Shown one piece after another: positions 1-11,570 of a stretch of 64,000 nucleotides of DNA. Made by a program: the position numbers and the translations under genes. This stretch comes from Diabrotica undecimpunctata (lineage: Eukaryota > Arthropoda > Insecta > Coleoptera > Chrysomelidae), in NCBI RefSeq assembly GCF_040954645.1, contig NC_092805.1, positions 19,928,741-19,992,740 on the forward strand. Reading direction: 5' to 3'. The first letter of the stretch is position 1; each line of letters opens with the position of its first letter. The notes beneath the pieces are model-generated. The model searched no databases. It had not been told where the DNA came from and was given only the letters and a program-made list of their open reading frames with translations.

Positions 1-251
1 TCGAACACTCCGTAATAATAACACTTAATCACTTCAAAGCACAAACTGAACTGGCCACAGTGCGCAGATTCCGCTCTTATATACGCCAGTTTACGCGCCA
101 AATCACTTACCAAAAGCGCGCGCAGATTGTAACACCACGTCAGCCATACAGCTGACAGCAACAAAATTGCGCGCGCACTGTAACGCCCAAATGCGCCAAT
201 ATAATACAGAGCAGATAATGAACAGCACATCACAAATATAGCAATAAAATA
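1..251 (-). promoter_or_regulatory. Promoter and 5' UTR of an F-box unit whose coding exon lies off the left edge
   Basis: The first base matches the position just upstream of the ATG in the complete unit at 4329, so the gene itself continues to the left of the window. Read on the minus strand it has a TATA box (TATATAA, 77-83), an upstream TGACGTGG (135-142) and two alternating GCGCGC tracts. The same elements occur in the same order in all other F-box units here. Confidence 0.7.
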
Positions 252-600
252 AGAGCAGCACAATATATTACTTGAGTTGTATTTTTTGGAACTGCTCACA
301 TTATTCGTTCCTCGGATAATTATTCGAGAACTGCACATAGTGAGGCACGAAATCTCAAATCGAGGTATGGTCAATTTTTTAGGTGAGTAATGTAAGTGGA
401 TTTTTCGATTATCTTGGGATCCACTAATTGACTACTTACATTTGACATAAATCGACCTTAAGGGACGACTGTTTACTATAAGTTTAGTATACTATAAATT
501 TATTAAATCTGTTTGACATAATTTCATTAATCTTCTTGCAAAGTTAAGTTAAACATTCAGCTACTTGGTTCATTGTGCATTATTTATTTAAACAAGTAGG
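252..600. other. Type-A inter-unit spacer
   Basis: AT-rich spacer upstream of the F-box promoter. It is repeated almost unchanged at 4581-4943, which shows it belongs to the repeating unit. No open frame or RNA gene is seen. Confidence 0.5.
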
Positions 601-3060
601 TCTTTTTATCCTTTAATGACAGTGGTTGCCTGTTTTACTTATTGTTTCCTTAAAATATCTAGGCATATTTTCAACCAATGACATTGAACCAAGATTTTCT
701 TATCAAGTATTTATGTTGCGAGATTTGTCGTCTGTCGTGTAATTAATTTGATACTGTCACCTTTCGTTCGTGTATTTTCTTTATAGCTTTTCATAGGTCC
801 AAACTCTATTTTCACTGGGCATAAATGATTTTTAGCAAAAAATTATTAGCAAGCATTGTCATTAACATCTTCTCAATTCTTTGTGAAGAGCTTGTACAAC
901 TTTTTGTTCAAATTAGTAGCACAAGTCAACATTTTAAGTCCGTCATAATTATTGAACAATTCAAAAGTTCTAAGCGATGCTTATAAGACATTATTTTATC
1001 CAAAATTAAGCAATTTCGGAACAGACTTTTATTAGCAAACAAATATTAGAGTATTACAAAATAAAGTTATTAATTGAAAACGTCTTTGCAGTTTATCACT
1101 AAGGAGATCTTACTATAAAAACTGAAGAGATTAAAATTAGTACAAAAATTAAAAAATATATAGTTATTTATTTGGTCATTTAAGGTTTGATCTTGTGAAT
1201 AAAATACACATTAAAAAGTAAACTTATATCCGAAAATCGCTTCCAACTAAACTTCAAATTAGTTTTTATAATCTAGTTTGTTCTTAAAAAGACTAAAATT
1301 TTATTATACAAAAACTATTTATTACAAACTAAACTTAAATTCTACAATTAAAAACTTTCTTAACAGCAGATAGACATTGGTTTTTCTTTTTATTTTCTAT
1401 TTTCATCGGTTTTTTTCTTGAGTCTTTTTATCCTTTAATGACAGTGTTTGCCTGTTTTACTTATTGTTTCCTTAAAATATCTAGGCATATTTTCAACCAA
1501 TGACATTGAACCAAGATTTTCTTATCAAGTATTTATGTTGCGAGATTTGTCGTCTGTCGTGTAATTAATTTGATACTGTCACCTTTCGTTCGTGTATTTT
1601 CTTTATAGCTTTTCATAGGTCCAAACTCTGTTTTCACTGGGCATAAATGATTTTTAGCAAAAAATTATTAGCAAGCATTGTCATTAACATCTCAATTCTT
1701 TGTGAAGAGCTTGTACAACTTTTTGTTCAAATTAGTAGCACAAGTCAACATTTTAAGTCCGTCATAATTATTGAACAATTCAAAAGTTCTAAGCGATGCT
1801 TATAAGACATTATTTTATGCAAAATTAAGCAATTTCGGAACAGACTTTTATTAGCAAACAAATATTAGAGTATTACAAAATAAAGTTATTAATTGAAAAC
1901 GTCTTTGCAGTTTATCACTAAGGAGATCTTACTATAAAAACTGAATAGATTAAAATTAGTACACAAATTAAAAAATATATAGTTATTTATTTGGTCATTT
2001 AAGGTTTGATCTTGTGAATAAAATACACATTAAAAAGTAAACTTATATCCGAAAATCGCTTCCAACTAAACTTCAAATTAGTTTTTATAATCTAGTTTGT
2101 TCTTAAAAAGACTAAAATTTTATTATACAAAAACTATTTATTACAAACTAAACTTAAATTCAAAAATAAAAAACTTTCTTAACAGCAGATAGACATTGGT
2201 TTTTCTTTTTATTTTCTATTTTCATCGGTTTTTTTCTTGAGTCTTTTTATCCTTTAATGACAGTGTTTGCCTGTTTTACTTATTGTTTCCTTAAAATATC
2301 TAGGCATATTTTCAACCAATGACATTGAACCAAGATTTTCTTATCAAGTATTTATGTTGCGAGATTTGTCGTCTGTCGTGTAATTAATTTGATACTGTCA
2401 CCTTTCGTTCGTGTATTTTCTTTATAGCTTTTCATAGGTCCAAACTCTGTTTTCACTGGGCATAAATGATTTTTAGCAAAAAATTATTAGCAAGCATTGT
2501 CATTAACATCTCAATTCTTTGTGAAGAGCTTGTACAACTTTTTGTTCAAATTAGTAGCACAAGTCAACATTTTAAGTCCGTCATAATTATTGAACAATTC
2601 AAAAGTTCTAAGCGATGCTTATAAGACATTATTTTATGCAAAATTAAGCAATTTCGGAACAGACTTTTATTAGCAAACAAATATTAGAGTATTACAAAAT
2701 AAAGTTATTAATTGAAAACGTCTTTGCAGTTTATCACTAAGGAGATCTTACTATAAAAACTGAATAGATTAAAATTAGTACACAAATTAAAAAATATATA
2801 GTTATTTATTTGGTCATTTAAGGTTTGATCTTGTGAATAAAATACACATTAAAAAGTAAACTTATATCCGAAAATCGCTTCCAACTAAACGTCAAATTAG
2901 TTTTTATAAACTAGTTTATTCTTAAAAAGACTAAAATTTTATTATACAAAAACTATTTATTACAAACTAAACTTAAATTCTACAATTAAAAACTTTCTTA
3001 ACAGCAGATAGACATTGGTTTTTCTTTTTATTTTCTATTTTCATCGGTTTTTTTCTTGAG
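601..3060 (-). repeat. Three tandem ~820-bp partial duplications of the F-box 3' flank
   Basis: The block starting TCTTTTTATCCTTTAATGAC begins at 601, 1423, 2242 and 3061, giving periods of 822, 819 and 819 bp. Each of the first three copies carries the 3' flank plus only the last ~85 bp of F-box exon 2 (stop codons at 1335, 2154 and 2973) and breaks at the same CTTGAG junction. The fourth copy runs into the complete gene at 3795. Copies are nearly identical, so the amplification is recent. The truncated exon pieces carry one extra T in the T-run and are not genes. Confidence 0.85.
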
Positions 3061-3794
3061 TCTTTTTATCCTTTAATGACAGTGGTTGCCTGTTTTACTT
3101 ATTGTTTCCTTAAAATATCTAGGCATATTTTCAACCAATGACATTGAACCAAGATTTTCTTATCAAGTATTTATGTTGCGAGATTTGTCGTCTGTCGTGT
3201 AATTAATTTGATACTGTCACCTTTCGTTCGTGTAGTTTCTTTATAGCTTTTCATAGGTCCAAACTCTATTTTCACTGGGCATAAATGATTTTAAGCAAAA
3301 AATTATTAGCAAGCATTGTCATTAACATCTTCTCAATTCTTTGTGAAGAGCTTGTACAACTTTTTGTTCAAATTAGTAGCACAAGTCAACATTTTAAGTC
3401 CGTCATAATTATTGAACAATTCAAAAGTTCTAAGCGATGCTTATAAGACATTATTTTATCCAAAATTAAGCAATTTCGGAACAGACTTTTATTAGCAAAC
3501 AAATATTAGAGTATTACAAAATAAAGTTATTAATTGAAAACGTCTTTGCAGTTTATCACTAAGGAGATCTTACTATAAAAACTGAATAGATTAAAATTAG
3601 TACAAAAATTAAAAAATATATAGTTATTTATTTGGTCATTTAAGGTTTGATCTTGTGAATAAAATACACATTAAAAAGTAAACTTATATCCGAAAATCGC
3701 TTCCAACTAAACGTCAAATTAGTTTTTATAAACTAGTTTATTCTTAAAAAGACTAAAATTTTATTATACAAAAACTATTTATTACAAACTAAAC

Positions 3795-4328
3795 TTAAAT
3801 TCTACAATTAAAAACTTTCTTAACAGCAGATAGACATTGGTTTTTCTTTTTATTTTCTATTTTCATCGGTTTTTTCTTGAGTACCTCCAAACTATGTTTT
3901 AAATTTACAGATTTCCTGGTGATCTTCTTGGAGACATTAGCTGCAAATACTCTTTTGCCATCTTCCCTGGAAATAAATATTGATTTTGCAGGATTCCGTA
4001 TAATTTCTTCGGCCTGACGTCTTTCAATCTCCAAAGCATCCCGGAGATTATTTCTCAACACGCTGTCGCTAAGACAAATACTCTTGAATCTGGGATCTGA
4101 TCTTGCAGTTGCCAATAATGACAATGGATCCAACAATCTGAAATATGAAAACATATATCAGTACACAGATTAAAAGTATAATTAAAAAAAATAAATATCA
4201 TTATAATAAAAAAATAAACATTAAAAGAAATTATTTAACACTTACCTTAAAATATTAGACCACATTTCCACGGGAAGCGCCGCCAACTGGAAGCAGGATG
4301 CAGCGATCACTGGCAATAAACGAAACAT
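3795..4328 (-). CDS. Small two-exon F-box protein, copy A
   Basis: Exon 1 is 4246-4328 and exon 2 is 3795-4137. The donor AAG|GTAAGTG and the acceptor TTTCAG|A are both canonical and the split codon (AG+A) gives Arg28. The product is 141 residues. Residues 18-48 match the F-box pattern: [10 protein letters not shown], then [11 protein letters not shown], then an R-F-K end. F-boxes bind Skp1 in SCF ubiquitin ligases; that is family knowledge, not shown here. The rest is charged, with [10 protein letters not shown] near residue 70 and a Lys-rich tail (KKKP, NKKK, VKKVF) that could be a nuclear signal. There is no WD40, LRR or other substrate domain, so the protein is much shorter than typical F-box proteins. 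AATAAA lies at 3778-3783, just past the stop. The Met-rich start at 4328 is chosen because it gives the spliced frame and sits downstream of a TATA/initiator pair. Confidence 0.82.
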
Positions 4329-4580
4329 TTCGAACACTCCGTAATAATAACACTTAATCACTTCAAAGCACAAACTGAACTGGCCACAGTGCGCAGATTC
4401 CGCTCTTATATACGCCAGTTTACGCGCCAAATCACTTACCAAAAGCGCGCGCAGATTGTAACACCACGTCAGCCATACAGCTGACAGCAACCAAACTGCG
4501 CGCGCACTGTAACGCCAAATTAACTACATTATGAGCCAATATAATACAGAGCAGATAATAAAACAGCACGTCACAAATAT
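4329..4580 (-). promoter_or_regulatory. Core promoter of F-box copy A
   Basis: Minus-strand TATATAA lies at 4406-4412, followed by a TCAGTT initiator-like sequence about 30-35 nt downstream. TGACGTGG lies at 4464-4471, a sequence resembling CREB/ATF and XBP1-type sites. It is bracketed by alternating GC tracts near 4444-4452 and 4498-4506. Function is inferred from conservation in all units. Confidence 0.6.
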
Positions 4581-5643
4581 AGCAATAAAATAAGAGCAGC
4601 ACAATATATTACTTGAGTTGCATTTTTTTGGAACTGCTCACATTATTCGTTCCTCCTATAATTATTCGAGAAAGCGCACAGTGAGGCACGAAATCTCAAA
4701 TCGAGGTATGGTCAATTTTTTAGGTGAGTAATTTAAGTGGATTTTTAGATTATCTTGGGATCCACTAATTGACTACTTACATTTGACATAAATCTTGACC
4801 TTGAGGGACGACTGTTTACTATAAGTTTAGTATACTATAAATTTATTAAATCTGTTTGACATAATTTCATTAATCTTCTTGCAAAGTTAAGTGAAACATT
4901 CAGCTACTTGGTTCATTGTGCATTATTTATTTAAACAAGTAGGTCTTTTTATCCTTTAATGACAGTGGTTGCCTGTTTTACTTATTGTTTCCTTAAAATA
5001 TCTAGGCATATTTTCAACCAATGACATTGAACCAAGATTTTCTTATCAAGTATTTATGTTGCGAGATTTATCGTCTGTCGTGTAATTAATTTGATACTGT
5101 CACCTTTCGTTCGTGTCTTTTCTTTATAGCTTTTCATAGGTCCAAACTCTATTTTCACTGGGCATAAATGATTTTTAGCAAACAATTATTAGCAAGCATT
5201 GTCATTAACATCTTCTCAATTCTTTGTGAAGAGCTTGTACAACTTTTTGTTCAAATTAGTAGCACAAGTCAACATTTTAAGTCCGTCATAATTATTGAAC
5301 AATTCAAAAGTTCTAAGCGATGCTTATAAGACATTATTTTATCCAAAATTAAGCAATTTCGGAACAGACTTTTATTAGCAGACAAATATTAGAGTATTAC
5401 AAAATAAAGTTATTAATTGAAAACGTCTTTGCAGTTTATCACTAAGGAGATCTTACGATAAAAACTGAAGAGATTAAAATTAGTACAAAAATTAAAAAAT
5501 ATATAGTTATTTATTTGGTCATTTAAGATTTGATCTTGTGAATAAAATACACATTAAAAAGTAAACTCATATCCGAAAATCGCTTCCAACTAAACGTCAA
5601 ATTAGTTTTTATAAACTAGTTTATTCTTAAAAAGACTAAAATT
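4581..5643. other. Second type-A spacer and 3' flank, cut by a piggyBac remnant
   Basis: This repeats the spacer and 820-bp flank seen at 252-1310, including the CTTTTTATCC block at 4944. Homology to the F-box unit stops abruptly at 5643, just before the expected poly(A) signal, where piggyBac-derived sequence starts. Confidence 0.6.
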
Positions 5644-7561
5644 GCTTATAAAGCTTTAATTTTGTTTGTAAAAGTCACTAAAGCACTGAATACACAACCC
5701 TACATTGTATTTGCCGCATTGTGTTCTCACAGCTTTATTATTCGGAACATATTCAACATAGTGATCACTGTGGTCGTATCTAATATCAACAGCAAGCCTG
5801 CGTTCAGATGAATATGTGAATATTCGTTTAGCATCACTAGGTAGGTTTTGAATCCCTTTTAAATACACTTGTGCCATGTCTCTTCGAAAATTCAATTGGG
5901 TACACCTGAGAGATGTTTTCTATATATTATACACGAATTTTAGATAAATGTATCTACAACCATTTCTTGCCTCTAATTCCAACTCTATAAACGTTTGTAT
6001 TTGCATCCATTTGATCAGAACCCCGTATAAATGCATTGTATTTTCCAATACAATTAGGTCTGGCAATCCCTTTGGTTCCGGCAAAGTCATAAGTACCTCT
6101 AGGTGTCTTTTTTAACTCTTTTTACTGTCCCGAGTGGGCAATTCTTTGTTAGTCTATTTTCTCTAACTGTCCCTGTTGCTTCATAACCATTCTCTTTTAA
6201 ATAATAAAGAATATCCATGGATGTGAATAGGTTATCAAAATAAAAATGGTATGGCAAAGGTCTAGTTTCCTCGGGCATCTCCAATAAGCTGCAATAACGA
6301 AGCTGTTGCTTTACCAAATTTTTCTTGATGCTCTCGATTAGAATTTGGCATATTTCCCTAATAAACCTCAAAATGGATAAGGTAACCGTTTTGGAATTGA
6401 GACTTTATATCCAAACCGCATGGGTTTCCCTCGAATATACTGCTTACATTCATGTTTTCCAAAGTATTCTATCATGCTTTCATTATAGGCGATTTCTTGA
6501 TCCGGAATATAATGTCTTAGAAAGTTAGTTTTTATCTCATTTATAAGAAGTCTGTGTTTAGTCAGTTTATCGTTGGGTTCAAACAAAAGTATTATTAGCA
6601 CAATGTACGAATCTCATGATCTAAATAAATCGCTGTTACCAGTTTTAGAATCCCAGTAACTTTTTTTTATGACTTTTTATCATAACCAGAGACTATAAGA
6701 ATTCCTAAGAAGCATTTCATTTCTTGAGTTGTAATTTTTGGGTCTGAACAATTTGTAAATTGAGCGTATCGAGTAGCCTCAACACAAAGTAACTGTATGA
6801 TATCATCAGTAATGAAAAACTCGAACAGGTCCACTGGTGACATATTTGCATACTTCGAGAAATTTGAAATTGGAAATATGTTTTGGTTTGTAATCTCGGA
6901 TAAGGCACGATTTTTTAACCAGTTTACAATTTTTTATTTTTACCAGATTTAGAACGAAGTATGGTATTATCTTCATTAGAGTCTTTATGTACAATATCTT
7001 CAGTATTTTCATAATCGTAAGTACCAATTCGTTCTCCACTATTAAATACTATTTCATCAACTGGTTCATTGTTAAAATCCTCCTAAAATTGTTTTGACTC
7101 AATGAGATCTGCAATCTCTTTTCTGTAGATTTAACAATTGCATACCGTAAAAGACTAGCGTGGCATATAAGTTACATGGACAAAAACACAAAATTTATAA
7201 ACACTGGGTATATCTAATGCTCCTTTTTTACATGCATAAATGTTATCAACTTATCACATGAACTAAATTTTTACACAGATATAAAATTTTTAATATGTAC
7301 TGGTAAACTACCTAACTTACTAACCTACCTTTTATTAGATCACGTTTCGATACGTAGTAATAACAAAGACGAACTCTCAACATACAATCACAACAACAAA
7401 TAATTTCTAATGTATTTTGCTCGCCTGCAACTAAACTATATACTAACAGACCTAAAAACGTCTACTAAGGTTCTGAAGGTAACGCCTTAAGCGCTGTAAG
7501 TCACGATGAAAAGATCGTTGTTTAGTGTATCATATATGGCACCCTAGTACCTAATGGGTTA
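5644..7561 (-). pseudogene. Decayed piggyBac-like (PGBD) transposase
   Basis: Minus-strand frames give family-typical pieces in order. A decayed N-terminal part (6717-7039) reads SPVDLFEFF in one frame. Next come YNESMIEYFGKHE (6368-6601), FDNLFTSMDILYYLKENGY (6099-6371) and a C-terminal Cys-containing piece (5656-5895) with CIQCF. These match the DDE_Tnp_1_7 fold used by piggyBac. Frameshifts and stops separate the pieces, so it is dead. The 5' end reads TTAACCCATTAGGTACTAGG on the minus strand at 7561, consistent with a TTAA target site plus terminal repeat. No matching 3' terminal repeat is present at 5644, so that end is truncated. Confidence 0.75.
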
Positions 7562-9059
7562 AAGAGGAGAGAATGTTAAAATTCAAATAGGGTTGTACAT
7601 TAGTTGATTCATTTCTCCTTTCTCATTAACCATTCGATTCCTATCGGGCATAATGGACCTCGATATCAATAAGCGTGAGATACATCAATTAAGCGCGAGA
7701 GAGACGCAAGTTGACTGTTGACCAGCACCCAGACAGTAGGCGTTCGTTGTTGGTTTTGTACGAGTGTCAAAAACCACGGTAAATCTACCGGTAAGTCCAA
7801 CCCTAGTTTACCTTAAACCTATACAATGTTTTGATTGTTTATTACAATCATTTATAATTTGACTATTTTTTATTATTCATTTATCGCACTAGGGCTGTCG
7901 ATAGTGGATATTATAATTTATAATTATTAGTAGCTATCGAGTTTTGTTCTTCAATGATTCGTATAAACTTTTACTCGGTAAACTGTAATATCAAGTTTCT
8001 TGTAGTGATTTTCCAGGTTTTGTTCAGCTGTCATTCACGATCTTTGGAATATTTCAATGTAAATAATACATTAGTTAGATAATGTGGAAAGTGGCTTCAA
8101 TGTTTCTTGTATGAGCATAAAAACTAACAAAAACAAATAAATGTTTTATTTTAACTGTAACAAAACAAACATTGTTTTGGCACTTAAATAATAAGTTTTG
8201 ATTTTAAAATTCATATATACAATAATAATACTGAATATATATTTTGTCACATATGATTAAAAAAGACTAAACTTAAAAATAACATAGATAAAATCATCAC
8301 AATAGATTACGATACAGTCAAACTCTATACACTGCGTTATTACTTAATATACAAATATATTATTCTATTATATAAAAATGTGGTACAGTAACAAAATCCT
8401 ATTCGAGTTATATAATTTTTACTACATGAACCAAACAATACATCAACCGTCTTGGGGTTTTATTCATTGGTGTATATTCAACTGATTGATTTACGTAATT
8501 AGCGGAATATATACAATACATACAGATCGTGTACGTTTTCTGCTGATTCAAAAAAATATAGGTGAATGAATGCTTAAGAATCAAATAAGCATCTTTAAAA
8601 CAACTACAACGCATGCTTTCACAAACAAGAAAAATAATGTTGATAAATAATTAAGGCAAAATAGGGATACCTCTACTAGATATCTATAGGTATATATGTT
8701 TTTGGCCAGTACTAGGTTGATCATGTGTTTTGGAAAAAATAATTAAACTAAAACTAAAAAAAAACGCCAACTCGTGTACAAGAGAGCTCTGAAGGTTTTG
8801 GAGATGTCGACAGGCATGACCTACTCAGTCTGCAAATCTCAAGTTGTTAAGAAACTCCTATACAATCGTAAACATTTTTAATTTAAAAATATAATAAAAG
8901 GCATAAAATTTATTTAATAATTTTACGAGTTATACTTCATAAAATTTATCTTTTATTTAATTTATTATTATATATTATATTATTTCAATCAATCAATTTT
9001 TGAAAGCTTTTGTGAAAAAAAAAACAAATAAGAAACGTTTTTTACAAAAAACAACTTTA
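7562..9059. other. No supported gene
   Basis: AT-rich stretch between the piggyBac remnant and a broken F-box unit. A short plus-strand frame at 8763-8880 (starts KRQLVYKRAL, ends at a stop) looks coding-like but has no start or recognisable domain. A CCG|GTAAGT donor-like site occurs near 7790. Neither can be tied to a gene. Confidence 0.4.
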
Positions 9060-9115
9060 TTGTAAAAAAATATTTATTACAAAAATGTATTGTCTACACA
9101 TATTATACGATAAAA

Positions 9116-9259
9116 TTAAATTCTACAATTAAAAACTTTCTTAACAGCGGATAGACATTGGTTTTTCTTTTTATTTTCTGCTTTCATCGGCTTTTTCTTG
9201 AGAACCTCCAAACTGTGGCTAAAATTTACTGATTTCTTCGTGACCTTCTTGGAAACATT
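9116..9259 (-). pseudogene. F-box exon 2 fragment (3' part only)
   Basis: This matches the last ~48 codons of F-box exon 2, from the stop codon (9116) up to GGAAACATT. It then switches directly into LINE sequence at 9260. The rest of exon 2, the intron and exon 1 are absent; the matching promoter piece reappears at 11304. Confidence 0.75.
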
Positions 9260-11303
9260 GGAGGTCTCTTTTTAGAGATCCCTTGGCAATTAACTGCACC
9301 GATTGTGAAATCCATTAACAGCGGATTTAGAAGTTAGGATGGAAGGAGATATCTACGGTGTTATTGTGGCCAGACAATACGATTGTGTGGCCGAATATCT
9401 TTTCAATCACAGAGCTTGTGATTGAAGTGATGAGATCTCTCCTTTCGGGAAGGATATTGAGAAGGACAAGGGTGCTGAGTTTAATGGTATTTTTTAAATC
9501 AGTGGTTAGGTCAAAAGGTGGAGTTGATCTTTCGATCGTCAGAGGTTGGGTTTGACGGGAGTCTGATGGTTTTTCCTGCCTTTTCGGGCATTTGTTGGAA
9601 TATGCGGGGTGTTCACCACCGCAGTTAGGACATTTAGGGTTGGTTTGAGAAGGACATTCGCTAGATTTGTGATTTTGTCCGCAATTAGGGCAGACGAAAG
9701 TTCTATGTCGGCATTCTGAGATGGAGTGGCCGTTAGTGCAGCATTTGCTACAGTATTTCGGGGTAGGAATGACGGGATTTGCTCCGTGAGGGAGCTCAGT
9801 GTAATGGATAAGTCCATCAATTGGTATGCCATAATTGAGCACGTGCGAATACTTGTCAGAAGAGGGAGTCAGGACTTTGATAAGACGAGTGTCTTTTCCA
9901 GTTTGCAGAGATTTGACTCTCCACAATCTGGAGACAGGAATGTCTTGCTCGGTTAGAATTTGTTTTATTTCTTCCTCGTCGTAATCGTGTGAAACGTTCA
10001 CTATGAGGAACAAATAATTAGAAGGTTTGGGAGCTTGGTTTGTGGAACTGTGGTTTCTAAAAGTGATTTTAATTTGAGTCTGTCCTGTTGCTTTGTGTAT
10101 TTTTAACTGCATTTCTTCGGCGTTTAGGGAATGTAGGGTTCTGAGATGGGCTATGCCGTGGCTTAAGACTTTTAGTGAGTGTATCTTTTGATACAACAAA
10201 GGAATGCAGTTGAGAACTCTAAAGAAAGTGCGTTGATTACACAAATCTTGCGGTATGTCCTTGATAAGGTATTCGAATGTTTTTGGGTTATTAATTGAAT
10301 TTGTGATGTTGGGATTGGTTCTAGGCTTGAAAATTTGTGGAGCTTTGATGGCATTTGCGAAGGATTTGGATGTGGAGGGTTGAGGTTGAGTGTTGGACGT
10401 GCTAGGTTGAATTTGAGAAGATGATGTGGGTGTTTTTTGAGGAATTTGAGGTGATGAAGTGTGAGTATTTTGAGCGACTGTGGATTTTTTAGGAGTAGAT
10501 TGTGATTGTGATCGAGATTGAGGAGCTGGTGTGTGTTTGATAGTGAGTTTTTTGTGGGTAGGAGGTAAAGGAGGGTATTCGGAGTCGTGTTTGGCGAGCA
10601 TCGGATGATTTGGGTCGTTTAGTTCAACTTCCCTGCGCTTCATATTGAAGCGAGTTTGGAGGATAAGGATCTCCGCCTGGAGTTGAGATAATTCGTGGGC
10701 AGATGCAGCGGGATTGTAGGATTCTTCGTGTTGTTCGGGTTCAGGTTCAGATTGAATAAGTGGCGCGTAAGGGTTTGACGATAGTGCCGCGGTCTGTGAT
10801 CTGGTCACAGACCGGGAGGATATGGCAGACCTGGTTGAACCAGGCATTTTCACTAAGATTGGATCGCAAAGTACAGACTATAAGCAGGCCCCGCAGCCTC
10901 ACGGAAGCCAGGGGGTTGTAAACCCCCCGAAAAAAAGGCTTGTTCTACTTAACGTGTACTTTGTTGACTTGATATTGGCCTTACTCACCGCGCGTTACCA
11001 CGCTGCTAAATGGTCCCTCGTTGTATGTCTTATACCGGAATTATAAGTCGTCGTTCTCGCCTAATCGCCCTGCGATTTTGCCAATAAATGGACAATTTCC
11101 GGGGCCAGTATATTCTACTGAAACCCCGTACTTTCGAACTTTTATTGCCTACCACTGGGTTCCTCGGCTTGTCTGACGCTTACTTCCAAGACAATCTATG
11201 TACTGCAATTTTCAGAGTATACACTCTCTCAAATTTCCCGCCGACGTTGTTTAGAAGTTGGTATGTTTCCAGTGACCTACTCCTTCAACGTCTCGTACAG
11301 GAA
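9260..11303 (-). mobile_element. LINE fragment: 5' UTR, full ORF1, first codons of ORF2
   Basis: It carries an intact ORF1 (9327-10853). Just beyond the ORF1 stop, one frame (allowing a single-base slip) reads QLNCQGISKKR-like, the usual start of a LINE endonuclease ORF2. That reading stops where the F-box exon begins. LINEs normally lose their 5' end on insertion; here the 3' end is missing, so a later deletion or recombination is likely. The ~450 bp upstream of ORF1 is presumed 5' UTR. Confidence 0.65.
9327..10853 (-). CDS. LINE ORF1 (Gag-like, three zinc knuckles)
   Basis: Intact 508-residue frame. The N-terminal third is Ser/Thr/Pro/Gln-rich and low complexity. The C-terminal third has three Cys/His knuckles: CSKCCTNGHSISEC (C-x2-C-x4-H-x4-C), CPNCGQNHKSSEC and CPNCGGEHPAYSNKC. 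Between them lies a PRE_C2HC-type region typical of Jockey/I-group LINE ORF1 proteins. These coat the element RNA and help its nuclear delivery. No stop or frameshift is seen, although the partner ORF2 has been lost in cis. Jockey-group assignment is by motif layout only. Confidence 0.75.
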   Translation of the reverse strand: MKMPGSTRSAISSRSVTRSQTAALSSNPYAPLIQSEPEPEQHEESYNPAASAHELSQLQAEILILQTRFNMKRREVELNDPNHPMLAKHDSEYPPLPPTHKKLTIKHTPAPQSRSQSQSTPKKSTVAQNTHTSSPQIPQKTPTSSSQIQPSTSNTQPQPSTSKSFANAIKAPQIFKPRTNPNITNSINNPKTFEYLIKDIPQDLCNQRTFFRVLNCIPLLYQKIHSLKVLSHGIAHLRTLHSLNAEEMQLKIHKATGQTQIKITFRNHSSTNQAPKPSNYLFLIVNVSHDYDEEEIKQILTEQDIPVSRLWRVKSLQTGKDTRLIKVLTPSSDKYSHVLNYGIPIDGLIHYTELPHGANPVIPTPKYCSKCCTNGHSISECRHRTFVCPNCGQNHKSSECPSQTNPKCPNCGGEHPAYSNKCPKRQEKPSDSRQTQPLTIERSTPPFDLTTDLKNTIKLSTLVLLNILPERRDLITSITSSVIEKIFGHTIVLSGHNNTVDISFHPNF

Positions 11304-11564
11304 TGACTACAGCGCGCAGATGCCGGTGTTATATACGCTTGTTTACGCGGCAAATCACTTACCAAAAGCGCGCGCAGAATGTTACACCACGTCAGCCATA
11401 CAGCTCACATCAACAAAAGTGCGCGCGCAGTGTAGCGCCAATATAACACAACGTGGATAATAAACACCCCGTCACCGACCTGGCGAGTTAATGCAGTTAT
11501 TTTTAACGTAAAAGAAGCAAAATGTATTACTTTAATTGTTGTTTTTTGGAACTGCTCAAATTAT
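11304..11564 (-). promoter_or_regulatory. Orphan F-box promoter remnant
   Basis: Matches the F-box upstream region (ACTACAGCGCGCAGAT, the TATATAAC box, CACCACGTCAGCC, the GC tracts, TTTTTTGGAACTGCTCA). It now faces the 5' end of the LINE fragment instead of exon 1. It could in principle drive the LINE ORF1. Confidence 0.65.
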
Positions 11565-11570
11565 GTCAAT

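Noticed and set aside
7690..7800. Possible 5' non-coding exon ending in CCG|GTAAGT on the plus strand
   Set aside because: One donor-like site alone is weak and no downstream acceptor or coding exon on the plus strand could be linked.
8763..8880. Coding-like 39-codon plus-strand stretch
   Set aside because: In-frame stop just upstream, no start, no clear acceptor, no recognised domain; kept only as a note.
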